Below, piece after piece: positions 21,300 to 34,190 of a stretch of DNA of 64,000 nt. Source of the stretch: Spirodela intermedia (Eukaryota; Streptophyta; Magnoliopsida; Alismatales; Araceae). The notes below the pieces were generated by a model. That model was given only the letters and a program-made list of their open reading frames with translations. It did not search any database and was not told where the DNA came from. A program made the position numbers and the translations under genes. Location: NCBI GenBank assembly GCA_902729315.2, contig LR746276.1:4260169-4324168 (forward strand), given 5' to 3'. How positions within the stretch are numbered: the stretch's first letter is position 1; the number at the start of each line of letters is the position of its first letter.

Positions 21300-22470
21300 T
21301 TATAATAAAATTTCTTTTTCTACAAGGCATTCATGTTCTATGTAATGTTTAAGTCGTTGTCCATTTACCTTAAAGTTATGGTCACTTTTAAGATCTTTAA
21401 TCATTATAGCCCCATGATCATATGTCTCTTCCACCACATAAGGCCCTGTCCATTTTGATTTTAATTTTCTTGGGAATAATTTCAGCCTAGAATCATATAA
21501 CCACACTTTTTGTCCAACATCAATTTTTTTTCTGCTAACGTATTTATCATGAAAAGTTTTAGTTTTTTCTTTATATATTCTATGATTTTCAGAAGCTTCA
21601 TTCCTCAACTCCTCTAGTTCATGTAGCTGAAAAATTCTATGCCCACCAGCTGATTTTTCGTCCATACATCTATTTTTTAATGCCCATTATGCTTTATGCT
21701 CTATTTCCACAAGAAGATGAGATGGCTTTCCAAAAATGAGACAAAATGGGGACATACCCATGGGATTTTTATAAGCTATTCTATGAGCTCATAATGCATC
21801 TTGTAATTTTGTGGGCCAATCTTTCCTATCTGGTCTAACTATTTTTCTCAAAATTATTTGAATTTCCCTATTTGCTACTTCAGCTTACCCATTTGTTTGG
21901 GGATGATATGGAGTGGCTACTCTATGGTGTACTCCATTCTTTTTCAATAGTTCCTTAAAATGTTTATTTGTAAAATATGTTCCTTCATCATTAATAATCA
22001 CTCTAGGACATCCAAATCTCGAAAAAATATTTTCCTGCACAAATTTCATCACGATTTTATGATCATTAGTTCTAGTAGGAATAACTTCCACCCACTTCGA
22101 CACATAATCAATAGCAAGCAAAATATATTCATATTTTTCAGCTGATGGGAAGTGACCCATGAAATCTATTCCCCATACATCAAAAATTTCGACTACTAAC
22201 ATGTTACTCATGGGCATTTCATCTTTTTTACTCATGTTACCTATAGATTGGCATGAAATACATGTTCTACTAAATTCTATAGAATCTCTAATAATTGTAG
22301 GCCAATAAAAACCACACTGAAAATTTTTCGCAGCTGTTTTTTCTCAAGAGAAATGTCCTCCATAGTTTGATGAACAACACATGTTAATAATGCTATGATA
22401 TTCTTCTTTAGGAACACATCTCCCTAAAATTTGATCATTGCCTAAGTAATATAAATCAAGATCATGCCAA
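21300..22470 (-). pseudogene. Integrase of E2, broken
   Basis: The zinc-binding N-terminal part (about 22470-22240) is degraded. The catalytic core (22235 downward) shows DVWGIDFMGHFPS, then VIINDEGTYFTNKHF where D-G-G is usual, and HRVATPYHPQTNG, followed by a stop where the next residues should be. The C-terminal part (21665-21300) has the [12 protein letters not shown] and KWTGPYVV motifs of the gypsy integrase tail. Integrase would insert the cDNA; this copy is dead. Confidence 0.85.
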
Positions 22471-22679
22471 AAATAATTTCTAATCTTAGAAAAGAAATGA
22501 TGTTTTCTGTTCTTATCCCACTACTCTAAAATTTTTCCAGAAACCAGAAAGTTAACAATATGTGCATACCATGGTGATGGTTGATGTTGAGCTGCCATCA
22601 ATTGTTCATCTAGAAATGCGTCTTGTAAAAGTGCTGCATTTATTCCTGTATCACTTAATCTAGAAAGATGGTCAGCAAC

Positions 22680-24036
22680 AACATTCTCAAAACTTTTTTT
22701 ATCTTTTATTTCTAAGTCAAATTCCTACAACAATAAAATTCATCTTAATAAACGTGACTTTACATCTTTCTTATTTAACAAATATTTTAATATTGCATGA
22801 TCAGTATAAATAATAATTTTAGCTCCCAAAATATATGAGCTAAACCTTTCTAACAAAAATACTATAGCTAACAACTTTTTTTCAGTCGTGGTATAATTTA
22901 ATTGAGCATCAGATATAGTTTTATTAGCATATGAAATTACTATAGGTTTTGACTCTTTTGTTTGTCATAGAATGGCCCCCACTGCATAATTCGATACATC
23001 ACACATTATTTCAAAAGGAAAGGACTAATCAGGAGCTTGTAAAATGAGTGCCTCAGTAAGTAATCTTTTTATTTCAGAAAAGACTCAAAACATTTATCAT
23101 CAAAATTAAAAGGCACATCTTTAGATAATAACATGGTAAGAGGTTTAGAAATTTTCAAAAAATATTGAATAAATTTTCTATAATAACCTGCATGACCTAA
23201 GAAAGATCTAATCTGTTTTACTAAATTTGGAGGTTTCATTTTAGATATAATATCAATTTTTGCTCTATCCACCTCTAAACCCCTTTCACTCACAATATGA
23301 CTCAACACAACTCCCTCTCTAACCATAAAATGTGATTTCTCCTAACTCAAAACTAATTTTTTCTCTATACATTTCTCAAGTACATGTTGTAAATGATTTA
23401 AGCATTCATCAGATGATTCAACAAAAATAGAAAAATCGTCCATAAAAATTTCCATGCATTTTCTAGTCACATCAGAAAAAATAGACAGCATACATCTTTG
23501 AAATGTGGCTAGAGCATTACACAGACCAAAAGGCATGCATTTAAAAGCAAAAGTACAAAATGGACAAGTGAAAGTTATTTTTCTTGATCTAAAGGGTTTA
23601 TATAAATGTGATTATAACTAGAGTTTCCATCTAGAAAAAAAAAGTTTTTTCCAACTAATTTTTCTAGAATTTGATGAGTAAATGATAGAGGAAAATGATC
23701 TTTTCTAGTAACTGAATTTAATTTTATATAATTAACACAAACCCTCCAACCGGTAGTTAATCTTGTTTGTATTTCATCCCCATTTTCATCTTTTAGAACA
23801 ACGATCCCTAATTTTTTTGGCACCACTTGTGTAAGACTAACCCATTTGCTATCTGAAATAGGATAAATAATATCAGTAGCCAGACACTTAAATATTTTTT
23901 TTTTTACAATTTTCATCATGTTAGGATTTAATCTTCGTTGTGGTTCCCTACTAGTTCTAGCCCCCTCCTTTAGATATATACTATGTATGCATACACTCAT
24001 ATAAATGCCCCTTAGATCATCCATTTTCCAGCCCAT
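22680..24036 (-). pseudogene. Reverse transcriptase and RNase H of E2, broken
   Basis: RT blocks are VVPKKLGIVVLKDENGDE, TGWRVCVNYIKLNSVTRKDHFPL, MPFGLCNALATFQRCM and the catalytic FMDD (near 23435-23447). The connection block is HIVSERGLEVDRAKIDII. RNase H follows from about 23060 to 22680 with several frame breaks. Residue changes in conserved positions (DYRKLN to NYIKLN, for example) agree with long decay. Confidence 0.87.
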
Positions 24037-24221
24037 AGCCTTCTTATTTTTTCAAAGTATATCTAATAATTTTTCTTCCTGTTCATCACTCAAATCAGCT
24101 GCAATAATAATAGGAAATGAATTATTTTCCTCCAAAAATATATATTTTAAACTAGAGGAAAGAGGTTTCAACTCTAAATTCAGATGATCTTCCTCTTTCT
24201 TTTCTCCCAAATTTATATTCT

Positions 24222-25169
24222 CTATTTCTCTAATTCTTCTAGCACACAATCATCAATAAAATTTGGATCATCAAAATCATCTAGAAGATCTATGGTATGA
24301 CAATAATATACTTGGGATTTCTTAAGATCATTTGATACCTCAAAAATTTTAATTTCTACTAATTGATCTCCACATGAAATATTCACAATACTTGTGAGAA
24401 AATCAATATTCATCTTTTTTGTATGTAAAAATGGTCTCCCTAAGATGATTGGTGTATTATAAAACTGTCCATTAAAATCTATTTCTAGCACTACAAAATC
24501 AATTGAAAATTTACACCCTTTAACTGTCACTATCACATTTTTTAAAATACTTTTAAGATGTTTTATGGATCTATCAGTAAATTGTAAGGTAATAGTAGAA
24601 GGTTTAAGATCAGCAATATTAAATTTATCACAAATACTTACAAGTAATAAATTAATACAAGCACTAGTGTCAAGTAATGTATTCTGAAAAATGGATCCAC
24701 CAATATCACACGAAATTAAAGGGGCACCCATATCTCTCAATTTATATGGTAATTGATTTAATAATAAAGCACTATCATACATAGATAATTTTTCTACTCT
24801 AGGTGCCCTTTTTGGTGTACACATTTCTTTCAAAACTCTAGCATATTCAGGAATATGTTCAATGGCAGTGAGTAAAGGAAGACTAATTTGCACATCTTGT
24901 AAAATTTTCCTTATTTTTTCATTGTGTTCCTTTTTCTTTCTTTGTCTAGGCTCTAGAGCTTGAGGAAATGGAATGGTTGTCCTCTCTTTCAAAATTTTCT
25001 TTGTAGAATGTATAAAATCCTCTTCTACTCCTATTTGATTTTGTTTTGGGCTGTCCACGTTTTCTTTTTCTTCTAATGTTTGGGGATAAGGATCAAGTAA
25101 GATCTTACCACTCCTTAATGCATTCACTGTCCTAACATTTTCATTTCGTGGGTTTTTTCCTAGATTCAT
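24222..25169 (-). pseudogene. gag C-terminus and aspartic protease of E2
   Basis: This frame of 315 codons carries the Athila-type retropepsin region: CDIGGSIFQNTLLDTSAC, with active-site D-T-S-A at 24657-24671, then TITLQFTDRSIKHL and IILGRPFLHT. It is open over this span but separated from gag and RT by stops and shifts. Protease would process the Gag-Pol polyprotein. Confidence 0.8.
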
Positions 25170-25199
25170 GCTACTAGACTCCCCTTGCTGAAATCCTAT

Positions 25200-26527
25200 T
25201 GCTAGGCAGTTCCTTAGTTTTCTATGGGCTGACTAGGTAGTTCTCCCTTTCTCTCTTATTCCCAAGAGCCTCTATAATTTGTTTCTGCTGCAGCATCATT
25301 TGATTCATAGTTTGTTGCATCATTTGGCTTATTTGCTGCATCATTTCCATAGTATCAGGTTGGGTTTGAGAGGACTGATTTTTCTGAAATCTGTTTTCTT
25401 GTTTTGGACAAAATTACGAGTTTGAATTGAGTCTAAGTGCTTCTGAATTTTGAATATTATTTGGGACTTTCCATGAAAAATTATTCTTTCAATTAGGATT
25501 ATAAGACCATGATCTACTTGTACTTGTTCTTGCATAGGGTGAAATGATTGATCTAAACTACAGCATTGAAATTCAAAATAATCATTGTTACCATACATAG
25601 GACGTATTATTTGAATTAAATTGAGGGCTAAGAGGCTTTCTAATATTGTCAATAAGTAAATTAAAATTTTCTAATCTTTCATTAATCTAATTAACCTCAT
25701 TTCTTAATTTAGAATCATCATCATGATGTAATTCATAAATTCCTCTCTTCTTATCTTTGTCATATAATTCAAAAGAGGCTTGATCTTTAAAATTTTCACT
25801 TAAATTTTCATAAAGACTATAAATCTCATCAGGGGTTTTTTCCATAAAATTTCCTCCACATATAGAATCAACCATATTTCTATATTGTTCTAATAATCCA
25901 TCATAAAAAATTCTATTGAACTGCCACTTGGGTATAGCATGATGAGGACATTTTCTAAGTAAATCTTTGAATGTTTCCCATGTCTCATGTAAAGTTTCTC
26001 TTGGTCTTTGAGAAAAACTCCATATATGTTTTCTCATATTTTGAGTTTTACCTAAGGGATAAAATTTTCGAAGAAAAGCCTGTTCTATGTCCTTCTAGCT
26101 AGTTAATTCTCTATCTAATGTGGATAGTCAATGACTAGCTTTGTCCCTAAGTGTATGAAAAAATAATTTCATCTTAATAATTTCCGGTGTAACTTGAGGG
26201 AGATTAACTAAATCACAGACCATATGAAAATTTTCTAAGTGTTGATGAGGTTCCTCTAAAGGCAATCCATGAAAATTAAGGAGCATTTGAAAAATTCCTG
26301 GATTTCTTTTGAATTGAATAGTGGGTGCTAATAGGACTCTAATATTTTGATGCTCTTTGAAATGAATAAGGGATATAATGATTTTTCATGGCCATAGGAT
26401 TGTTTTCAGTTTGACTTGTACTTCCTTCAAAATCCATCAAAATTAATATTTCTTTCGGATTTTTAGTTTTGACTGAAAGAATGAAAGGATTTTCTAGCCT
26501 TGGATGCAAGGATCTTCTACCATGCAC
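25200..26527 (-). pseudogene. gag: gag of E2, broken
   Basis: It starts at MHGRRSLHPRLENPF (26527) and continues with MRKHIWSFSQRPRETLHETW (26037), KTPDEIYSLYENL and a degenerate CCHC region (CCHC remnant near 25560-25620). At least one frameshift and several stops separate these blocks. It is the same protein as the gags of E1, E3 and E4. Confidence 0.83.
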
Positions 26528-26723
26528 AAAAAATAAATAAACTTGAGGGAAAAAGTTTAGTAATTTCTACCCTCCTTCAGTATGCACCAGTCCTTGCCTT
26601 GTTTCTCTTCGTTTCCTTCTTTTTTTTAAAAAAAATATTGGCAAGAAGAAAATAAAATAAAAGTTAGTTTTTTTGTGTACTCTAAGAGAAAAATAGAAAA
26701 ATACTAAATATTATGTAATACAT

Positions 26724-26740
26724 CCCCAGCAACGGTGCCA
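26724..26740 (-). other. Primer binding site of E2
   Basis: TGGCACCGTTGCTGGGG on the minus strand lies five bases inside the 5' LTR, which begins at 26746. It is the tRNA-Asp type. Confidence 0.8.
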
Positions 26741-26745
26741 AGATT

Positions 26746-28101
26746 TGATGTGACTTAGTCGTTGTATAGTAAATCACGTAAAGTTAAAATTTATAAAACT
26801 AGAAAATACAAATTTTTAGATATTTAGAAGTATTTCTGAACAAATATATCAATTATAATTTAATAAAACTTCGAAAAATAGTGGTAGTTTTCCAGATCGA
26901 TCACAGGGATGTAATATAATATCAAGTAATTATTCAGAATTTTCTTCAAAGAATACAATTTTCTATGAATTTTATACTAGGAAATGAAATTAAATATATT
27001 TAAAATTCACAAAAAAAGGGAAATAAGGGTACGGATGTCAGGATGGCGTCAATGCCCGGCGAATGCGAATCGGGTAGAAACAGAGTTCCGCCCAGTGATT
27101 CTTACATAAGCGATTACATATGATTTAATTGATCAAATTAAAATCTGTAAAAGTCGGAAGAATGATAATTGAATGAAGCATAAATTTAAATGACACAAAT
27201 TATCACTAATGAAGCAAAAATTAAGTTGAAAGTAGGAAAATAGAGTTCCGGCGTTGGGGCGGCAATACGTCAGCGATGCACCAGAATCCTGAGCGTTTGG
27301 GAGGATCGTCGTGTAGTGTCCAAGGCCTTGAAGACTCTCCTTAGACAAGGATGACATGGGCAATCTCTAGATCTCCTTGCGAAGTCTAGAGATCAATTAA
27401 ATGGGTCATCGAATCTCTCTGGCGGTTGTCACTTGACGGAGTAGAAAAATGATGACTTTGCAGCTCCTCGGCTGCTGTCACTCGAGGGAGAAGAGTTGGA
27501 TGGAGGTGGGGCACGTGTCAAGGAGCTTCATCCTCAAGTCCGCGTAGCAAGAGGAGGCTCTTCATTGCATCCGGTACACTCTCAAGAGGTAGCGACTCAT
27601 CTCCTAGTGGATCGTCCTCTTTCTGATGATGGCTTGTTCGTCGATCAATTGGAGATGCTTTACTCAATGAATTTGCGATCCTTTTATCATGAATCGCTCA
27701 ACAATTTTAGTAACAATGCTCTGCGAATTGTATTGACGAGGTTTTTGTCGATGATCTAGCAATTCTAGTAGCTTAATCCTTCACCGACGTTGTGCAGAAA
27801 AGTCGCGATAATCAGATAAAAAATATGAGTTTTGGCTCATGGAAGATTTGAACCTGCACTAGTTGCCCGCCCGTTCTATGGAAGGTGTGATGTGAGTTTA
27901 GTTCGACATCGCTTGTGCGCCAAAGTTTATGGTGAATATATAGTAATATTATATTTGCAATCAAGTCCCTTTCTTGCGCGTGTACGACCACTCTTTGCCC
28001 CATAGCCAGCTGGCCACCGGTGATGTGGAAGGGGAGTGGCACACACGTGCCTCCATCAGTTCAAGTCGCTCGAGCCCCTACTCACAGCTCCTCCTAACTG
28101 C
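26746..28101 (-). repeat. 5' LTR of E2, outer end missing
   Basis: It begins TGATGTGACTTAG at the PBS side and follows the LTR consensus to about 28101, where it joins unit 5 sequence ('gcgagctagcgagagc'). The last several hundred bases of the LTR are lost. Its USE is damaged (gttcgacatcg near 27901) but the TATA box is kept. Confidence 0.82.
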
Positions 28102-28127
28102 TCGCGAGCTAGCGAGAGCAAAGGAGC
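28102..28127 (-). other. Relic of a fifth CDC20 unit: leader edge
   Basis: These few bases match the GAGCGAGC-type run of the CDC20 leader near 6700-6723. They continue after the solo LTR at 29766 and after E3 at 37483. The gene body that should lie to the left is gone, replaced by E2. Confidence 0.6.
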
Positions 28128-29765
28128 TGACGTGACTTAGTCGTTGTATATTAAATCACGCAAATATAAAATTTATAAAACTAGAAAATACGAATTTTTT
28201 GATATTTAGAAGTATTTCTGAACAAATATATCAATTATAATTCAATAAAATTTTTCAAAAATAGCAGTAATTTTCCAGGTTGATCATAGGGATGTAATAT
28301 AATATCTAGTAATTATTCAGAATTTTCCTCAAAGAATACTATTTTCTATGAATTTTATACTAAGAAATGAAAAGGAAATATATTTAAAATTCACAAAAAA
28401 AGGAAATAAGGGTGCGGGCATCAAGATGACGTCAGCGCCCAGCGAACGCGAATCGGGCGGAAACATAGTTCCGTCCGGCGATTCTTACGTAAGCGATTAC
28501 ACACAATTTAATTGATCAAATTAAGATCTATAAAAGACGGAAGAATCGTAATGAAATGAAGTATATGTTGGTAAATTTAAAATCAACAAATTATCACTAA
28601 ATGAAATGAAAATTAAGTTGAAAGCAGGAAAATAGAGTTCCGGCGTCGTGACGGCATGCGTCGGCGATGCACCAGAATCTTGAGCGTTCGAGAGGATCGT
28701 CGTGCAGTGTCCACGGCCTCAAAGGCTCTCCTTAGACAAAGATGACATGGGCAATCTCTAGATCTTCTCGCGAAGTCTAGAGATTAATGAAATGGGTCGT
28801 CGAGTCGTCTCTGGCAGCTGTCACCTGGCGGAGCGGAAAAACAGCGACTTTGCGGCTCTCCGGCAGTTGTCACCTAATGGAGAGGAGCTGGATGGAGGTG
28901 GGGCACGTGTCAGGGAGCTTCATCCTCAGGTCCACGCAACAAGAGGAGGCTCTTCATCGCATCTAGTATGCTCTCAGGAGGTGGCGACTCGTCTCCCAGC
29001 GGATTGTCCTCTTCCTTACGACAGCTTGTTCGTCGATCAATCGGAGATGATTTACTTGATAGATTTGTGATCCTTTTATCACGAATCGTTCAGCAATTTT
29101 AGTAGCAATGCTCCGTGAATCGTGTTGACGAGATTTTCGCCGATGATCCAGCAATTCTGGTTGCTTAATCCTTCACTGGTGATCTGCAAGAAAGTCACGA
29201 TAATTAAATAAAAATATATGAATTTTAACTCTAGAAGGACTCGAACCCACGCCAGTCGCCCACCTCTTCTGAGGAAGGTGTGATGCGGGTTTAGTCCCAC
29301 ATCGGTTGTGTGCCGATTTTTTGGGCGAATATATAGTAATGTTGGCTTTCTAAGCAAAGTCCCTTCTCTTGCGTGTATGACCACTCCTTGCCCCACAGCC
29401 GGCTGGCCACTAGTGGCGTGGAAGGGGAGTGGCGCACACGTGCCCCTATCGGTCCAAGCCGCTCGAGCCCCTACTCGCGACTAGCCCCCGACTAAGCTTC
29501 CGACCTGCTTGCGGGCCCGGCTGGCCGGCGGGTCCTCCATTTTATAATATTTTTATTTTTATTTCTTGTTCTTTATTTATCTCAAAAGTAAGACTATAAA
29601 AATCATATAAATTCATGTAAAATCACATAATTACCTAAAAATTCACATTAATCAACTGAAAACCACTTTTCATACTTTAACACAAATATAAGTCTATTTA
29701 TCATGAGTTAAGGCTAAAACTATATTATTTACTATTTATTAACTCATGATAATGAAGACTTATCA
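28128..29765 (-). mobile_element. Solo LTR in the fifth CDC20 leader (TSD ggagc)
   Basis: A 1638-bp LTR with TG...CA ends is flanked by ggagc at 28123-28127 and 29766-29770. The host sequence on either side is continuous CDC20 leader, corresponding to ggaac at about 6722-6726 in copy 1. Confidence 0.9.
29360..29543 (+). ncRNA. Candidate Pol III small RNA in the solo LTR
   Basis: USE GTCCCACATCG is at 29294-29304, TATATAG at 29330-29336 (25-base gap), and TTTT at 29540-29543. The CCACTCC/GGAGTGG stem is intact. Transcription is not shown. Confidence 0.33.
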
Positions 29766-29881
29766 GGAGCAGTAGATTGAGAAAGAGTGGGAGAGAATGA
29801 GAGAGATGATTGGACAGAATGGGATATATATACGGCCAAGATTCAAAGGCGCGCCAAGGCATACTTCCCGCCAACAGTCAT
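29766..29881 (-). promoter_or_regulatory. Relic CDC20 promoter, split by E3
   Basis: This stretch matches 6722-6837 of copy 1, including the TATATATA box and both E2F-like sites. The MSA core reads GCCAACAGTCA instead of GCCAACGGTCA. E3 is inserted right behind it, and gtcat is duplicated (29877-29881 and 37483-37487). No gene remains downstream. Confidence 0.8.
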
Positions 29882-31607
29882 TGACGTGACTCAGTCGTTG
29901 TATATTAAATCACACAAATATTAAATTTATAAAACTAGAAAATACAAATTTTCGGATATTTAGAAGTATTTCTGAACAAATATATCAATTATAATTCAAT
30001 AAAATGTCCAAAAATAGCGGTAATTTTCCAATTCAATCATAGGGATGTAATATAATATCTGGTAATTATTCAGAATTTTCTGCAAAGAATACTATTTTCT
30101 ATGAGTTTCATACTAGGAAATGAAAAGGAAATATATTTAAAATTCATGGAAAAAGGAAATAAGGGTGTGGACATCAAGATGACGTTAGCGCCCGGCGAAC
30201 GCGTATCAGGTGAAAATAGAGTTCCGCCTGGCGATTCGTACGTAAGTAATTACAGATGATTTAATTGATCAAATTAAGATCTGTAAAAGCCGGAAGAATT
30301 GTAATGAAATGAAGTATATTTAGGTAAATTTAAAATCAACAAACTATCACTAAATGAAATGTAAATTAAGTTGAAAGCAGGAAAATAGAGTTCCGACGTC
30401 ACGACGATGATGCGTCAGCGATGCACCGGAATCCTGAGCATTCGGGAGGATAGTCGTGCAGTGTCCATGGCCTCAAAGGCTCTCCTTGGACAAGGACGAT
30501 GTGGGCAATCTCTAGATCTCCTTGCGAAGTCTAGAGATCAATGAAATGGGTCATCGAATCGTCTCTGACAGCTGTCACCCGGCGTAGTGGAAAAACGGCA
30601 ACTTTGTGGCTCTCTGGCGGCTGTCACCCGGCGGAGTGGAAAAACGGCGACTTTGTGGCTCTCTGGCGGTTGTCACTTAGTGGAGCAGAAAAATGGCACC
30701 TTTGTGGCTCTTCGGCGGCTGTCACCCGACGGAGAGGAGCTGGATGGAGGTGGGGTGCGTGTCATGGAGCTTCATCCTCAGGTCCGCGCAGCAAGAGGAG
30801 GCTCTTCATCGCATCTGATACGCTCTCAAGAGGTGGCGACTTGTCTCCCGGCAAATCGTCCTCTTCCCGACGACGGCTTGTTCGTCGATCAATCAAAGAT
30901 GCTTTACTCGATGGATTCGCGATCCTTTTATCGCAAATCGTTCAGTAATTTTAGTAACAATGTTTCGCGAATCGTGTTGATGAGATTTTCGCCGATGATC
31001 TAGTGATTCTAGTTGCTTAATCCTTCACCGACGATCTGCATGAAAGTTGTGATAATCAGATAAAAAAATATGTGTTTTAGCTCTAGGAGGATTCAAACTC
31101 GTGTCGGTAGCCCGCCCATTCTTGGGAAGGTGATGCGGGTTTAGTCCCACATCAGTTGTGTGCCGAAGTTTCTGGCGAATATAAAGTAATATTACATTCC
31201 CAATCAAGCGCGTGTGTACGACCACTCCTTGCCCCACAGCTAGCTGGCCACCAGTGATGTGGAAGGGGAGTGGCGCACATGTGCCTCCATCGGTTCAAGC
31301 TGCTCGAGCCCTTGCTCGCGGCTACTTCCTGACTGCGCTTCCAACCCACTCGTGGGTCCGGCTGGCCGGCGGGTCCCCCCATTTTGCAATATTTTTATTT
31401 CTATTTCTTGTTCTTCATTTATCTCAAAAGTAAAACTGTAAAAATCATATAAATTTGTATAAAATCACATAATTACCCAAAAATTCACATTAATCAATTG
31501 AAATCAACTTTTCACACTTTAACACAAATATAAGTCTATTTATCATGAGTGAAGGCTAAAACTATATTATTTACTAATTATTAACTCATGATAATGAAGA
31601 CTTATCA
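29882..31607 (-). repeat. 3' LTR of E3, enlarged by a 49-bp minisatellite
   Basis: At 1726 bp this LTR is about 100 bp longer than its partner. The excess is a tandem array of 49-bp units at 30567-30713 (starts at 30567, 30616 and 30665, with a partial unit from 30714). It carries USE-like GTCCCACATCA (31144-31154), TATAAAG (31180-31186) and a candidate RNA span to TTTT at 31382-31385. Confidence 0.87.
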
Positions 31608-33150
31608 CACCCCCCAACTTAAATCATTGCTAGTTCCTTAGCAATGAAATTACGAAAATAAAAAATTACAAATCTCAAACATCATATTTCAATACATAAA
31701 AAAAATACAATTAGAAATGATGCACCTTTAGACACTTTGGACTCTTATATCAAGTATTTAGGAATGATGTCAAGCACTTAAATATTTAAGCACTCCTTGG
31801 AATAACAATCTAGACTTCACTTCTTCTATTCACATCTTTATCACTTCTTCACTCATAGATATATTTAGAAGATGTTCCAATTATCAATAATCATCCAAGA
31901 ATAGTATTGATCCTACATTTCCTTTTTTCCATGGCTTGATTTTTGAAGTTTGCACTATATTTCTTCCTTCTTTTACAATGGATAAGTAGCTTTTCCTATA
32001 GACAAATTTCGACAATGAAAATGATGTCTCACCATGTGTACTCTTAATTTTCAGGGCTTTCACTTTATCCACTTATTTTGCAGCAAGTGTTTTTCTATAC
32101 ATGATTTTTGACAATGAGAATGATGTCTCACACCCTCCATGTGTACTCTTCGTTTCTAGATTTTTCACATTGCTCTCTCTCTCTTTTTTTTTCTGAAATA
32201 AGTGATTTCTCCTCACAAGTCCTATAGATCTGGGTGCAAAAATCTCTATTAAACTCAAATGATCAATCAAATTTTCAAATCAAGTAAATACTATCCATCA
32301 AGATCATGAAGTAAAAATCTATAAAATCAAATCCATGTTATCTATCATGTATCCAAGGAGTATTCCAACATTTCATGCTACTAGATCATTCTTTTGACTC
32401 AATAATAATCTTCCTAGTATCTTTTGGTATCAATCAATCTAATTGATTTTATTTTTCATGCATGCAATATGATGTAAGAAATTTGTAAATTAGATAGTAC
32501 TGACAGTTCTATTTTTAACAACAATAAATTTGTCAAAAATAAATCAAAACTACCCTCTTTATAGTTGTAATTTGGAATTTCAGTAATATATGTCTAGGGC
32601 ATTGAAATGTGAGAAAAGGGTCTCTAGAATTTCAAATTTCGGGCTGTTTTTTGTCTGCTATTTTGGAAATTCTGTTGTTCCTGACAGAAAACTAGAAAAT
32701 AGATGTTGCAGTTTTTCCGAATTTTATTTTATTTTTTATTTTTTCAGTTGCTGTTCTAATGCAAACACATGTTCTTAATCATCGTACTGTATAAATTAAT
32801 AATGAATACTTCACCCCCCAACTTAAAAATGACATTGTCCTCAATGACACAGAAAAATCGAAACAGAATATGTAGAAAATATAATTTTCAAGTGAAGCAT
32901 GCATATATGCAAAGTTAAGCATTAAAAATATTGTCATAAATGATAAAGCTCAGAAAGACATCACCTCAACCTTGTTTTTAATTTTCCACTTCATCTTACA
33001 CTCCTCCTCCTGCACTTTTTTCAAAAAATAAATACAGAAACAAGTACTACGAAATTCTAAGAAAAATAGAGCTTAAAAAAATCAAACAGAATGAAATAAA
33101 AACCATGGGTTGCCTCCCATGCAGCGCTGAATTTAATGTCTTCAACTGGA
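31608..33150 (-). other. Polypurine tract and non-coding tail of E3
   Basis: The polypurine tract AAGTTGGGGGGTG is at 31608-31620 on the minus strand, with a 7-bp hairpin ATTGCTA/TAGCAAT just inside. A second such tract lies at 32810-32825. The tail is homologous to 19690-21260 of E2 and holds no supported gene. Confidence 0.6.
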
Positions 33151-33315
33151 CAGCTCATAGATCATATAAGATGATCTATGACCATCAAAATATATTTGTA
33201 TCCCAAGGTAAGTTTCATGATATTCTTTTTCAGATTTAGCATAAATTCATGTACTTCATATATATACCTTGACATACTTTCAGCCAAAATGGAAATTAAC
33301 AAACTTTTCTCAAAA

Positions 33316-34190
33316 TTAATATTTCCATTTTGAAAAGAATCTTTCCTCATTTCGTCCTTGTTTTGTAAGGCTCTCATTCATTAATAAATACTTTCTATTA
33401 ATAGACCATAAAATATGATCAGGCCATATAATTTTCAAATTAGCTCTTACCCAATCTAGAATTTTTTCATCTAAATTGATATCTCTAATTCTTCCATTCA
33501 TCCATTTCTTAATGTCTTCTTTTATCTGCATAATCTTCCCCTACTCCATTTTATCTTCCATACATATTTGTTCAATTTGGGAGGAGTGAAATATTTCAAG
33601 CTTAGAAATAATTCTAATGGGCTGTGGGTTTTGAAGGATGGAAGGATTGTCTTCTTTAATCTTAGATCTAATGAATTCAGTAAAATTCAAATTTTCTCCT
33701 CCAAAATTATCTCTATATTCATATCCATTATTTTCGTTTCTCCCCATTAGTTGAATCAATTCTTTTTCTAGCTTTTCGTTTCTCAACTCATCAAATTCTT
33801 CATCTTCCCAAGAGCTATCTTTTAATTTCGGTATATGATATACATCATCATCCTCACAATCAACATCTATGGCTGCAAAATTATGATTAGATTTATTAAT
33901 TTCGTCTCCTACGTCTCCCAAATCAACTGATTTTTCCTCACCTGAAATATGTTTTTCTTCATTTTTGTCCTTACTCTTTTCTACTAAAATTTTGATGATT
34001 TTTCCATGATCAGCTGCTGCTTCTTCATCTAAGGGCTCTTTTTCCTCATCATCCTCACTATATTCATTCATCAATTGTGAGCAATAAATGATTTTATTCA
34101 AATTTTCTGCTACAATATTTTCAGCATTAATATTCTCATTTACTTCTAATGGCTCATCAATTTCTTCTAATAATTAGAAATGAGGATCAG
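33316..34190 (-). pseudogene. Acidic non-pol frame fused in register to E3 gag
   Basis: Frames 34101-33541 (186 codons) and 33531-33316 (71 codons) share one reading frame, separated only by an in-frame TAG. The same frame also holds the E3 gag piece 34980-34372. The predicted protein is rich in Asp and Glu (SEDDEEKEPLDEEAAADHG, for example), contains no PR, RT or IN motif, and is unlike the matching part of E2 or E4. I do not recognise it. It occupies the place where E2 has 3.8 kb of PR-RT-IN. Confidence 0.55.

Larger units (their letters stand above)
18608..28101 (-). mobile_element. E2: long Athila-like gypsy element, decayed (minus-strand coding)
   Basis: Read on the minus strand, the element has a 5' LTR (28101-26746, outer end lost), PBS, gag, protease, RT, RNase H, integrase, a long non-coding tail, a polypurine tract and a 3' LTR fragment (19676-18608, outer part lost). 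Domain order PR-RT-RH-IN is Ty3/gypsy. The RT and integrase motifs match the Athila group. Stops and frameshifts occur in every domain, so it is not autonomous. No flanking target duplication survives. Confidence 0.87.

Noticed and set aside
33162-33377. 71-codon frame with an integrase-like KYILMVIDHLI end
   Set aside because: The resemblance to the integrase KYILLAIDYVS block is short and the rest does not align. It is too weak to call an integrase remnant.
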